The notes under the pieces are model-generated. The model saw only the letters and a program-made list of their open reading frames with translations, did no database searches and had not been told where the DNA came from. The translations under genes and the position numbers were made by a program. Positions 5,309 to 5,399 of a DNA stretch of 5,399 nt are shown piece after piece. The DNA is from an uncultured Tabrizicola sp. (GTDB lineage: Bacteria > Pseudomonadota > Alphaproteobacteria > Rhodobacterales > Rhodobacteraceae), in NCBI GenBank assembly GCA_937858255.1, contig CALLZQ010000603.1, forward strand, positions 1 to 5,399. Reading direction: 5' to 3'. The first letter of the stretch is position 1, and each line of letters starts with the position of its first letter.

Positions 5309-5399
5309 GGGTCCAGCCGTGCCGCCGTGGGATATTCCGCGCCTTGCGCGCGGACCTCAGCCAGATCCCGAACCGCCTCGGCATGCCCCCCCAATGCAA
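5293..5399 (-). CDS. C-terminal tail of an unidentified protein (cut by window edge)
   Basis: The third minus-strand frame is open from the right edge to a TGA at 5295-5293 and encodes 34 residues, starting ALGGHAEAVRDL and ending RLDPWPEP. The alternating acidic and basic helix, then a proline-rich end, looks like the real C-terminus of a protein. The 16-base overlap with the UPF0280 start fits the tight spacing of this operon. It is preferred over the competing open frame from the edge (starting MHWGGMPRR), which runs in another register deep into the UPF0280 gene. I recall genes annotated as 6-hydroxynicotinate reductase upstream of UPF0280 genes in related bacteria, but 34 residues cannot establish that here. 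Function is unknown. Confidence 0.6.
   Translation of the reverse strand, partial: ALGGHAEAVRDLAEVRAQGAEYPTAARLDPWPEP

Overview
The window is GC-rich and densely packed, and every gene I can support lies on the minus strand, so the genes read from right to left. Codon use, the Tat-type leader on the binding protein and the gene content suggest an alphaproteobacterium, probably a Rhodobacterales member such as Paracoccus or a relative. This placement is inferred from style and family content; no marker gene proves it.

In transcription order, 5399-3853 holds the C-terminal tail of an unidentified protein, a UPF0280 (ApbE-like superfamily) protein, and an AA_synth/DUF1185 (PF06684) protein. All three overlap by a few bases, as in a translationally coupled operon. 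A polytopic membrane protein (3853-2372) follows with a TGATG overlap. After an 88-base gap come a Tat-exported type I periplasmic binding protein (2283-1003), a LivH-type permease (950-72) and the first 25 codons of a LivM-type permease (75-1, cut by the window edge). ATP-binding subunits probably follow outside the window.

The gene set reads as an uptake-plus-metabolism locus. A branched-chain-amino-acid-type (HAAT) ABC importer brings in a small amide, amino acid or heterocycle-like substrate. The upstream genes, from poorly characterised families, would process it or mature the processing enzyme. The substrate cannot be read from the sequence.

Three structures are not explained by the genes. 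First, a 77-base tract at 2803-2879 is almost pure C on the given strand and interrupts the membrane gene, yet both halves remain in the same frame with one stop between them; this looks like miscalled sequence more than biology. Second, two adjacent 22-base AT-rich palindromes inside GC-alternating arms (3787-3843) lie within the first codons of the membrane gene and keep its frame open, resembling a coding-region palindromic repeat. Third, a 9-bp GC hairpin (971-993) lies between the binding-protein gene and livH with no T-run, as expected of an intercistronic element that sets subunit ratios.
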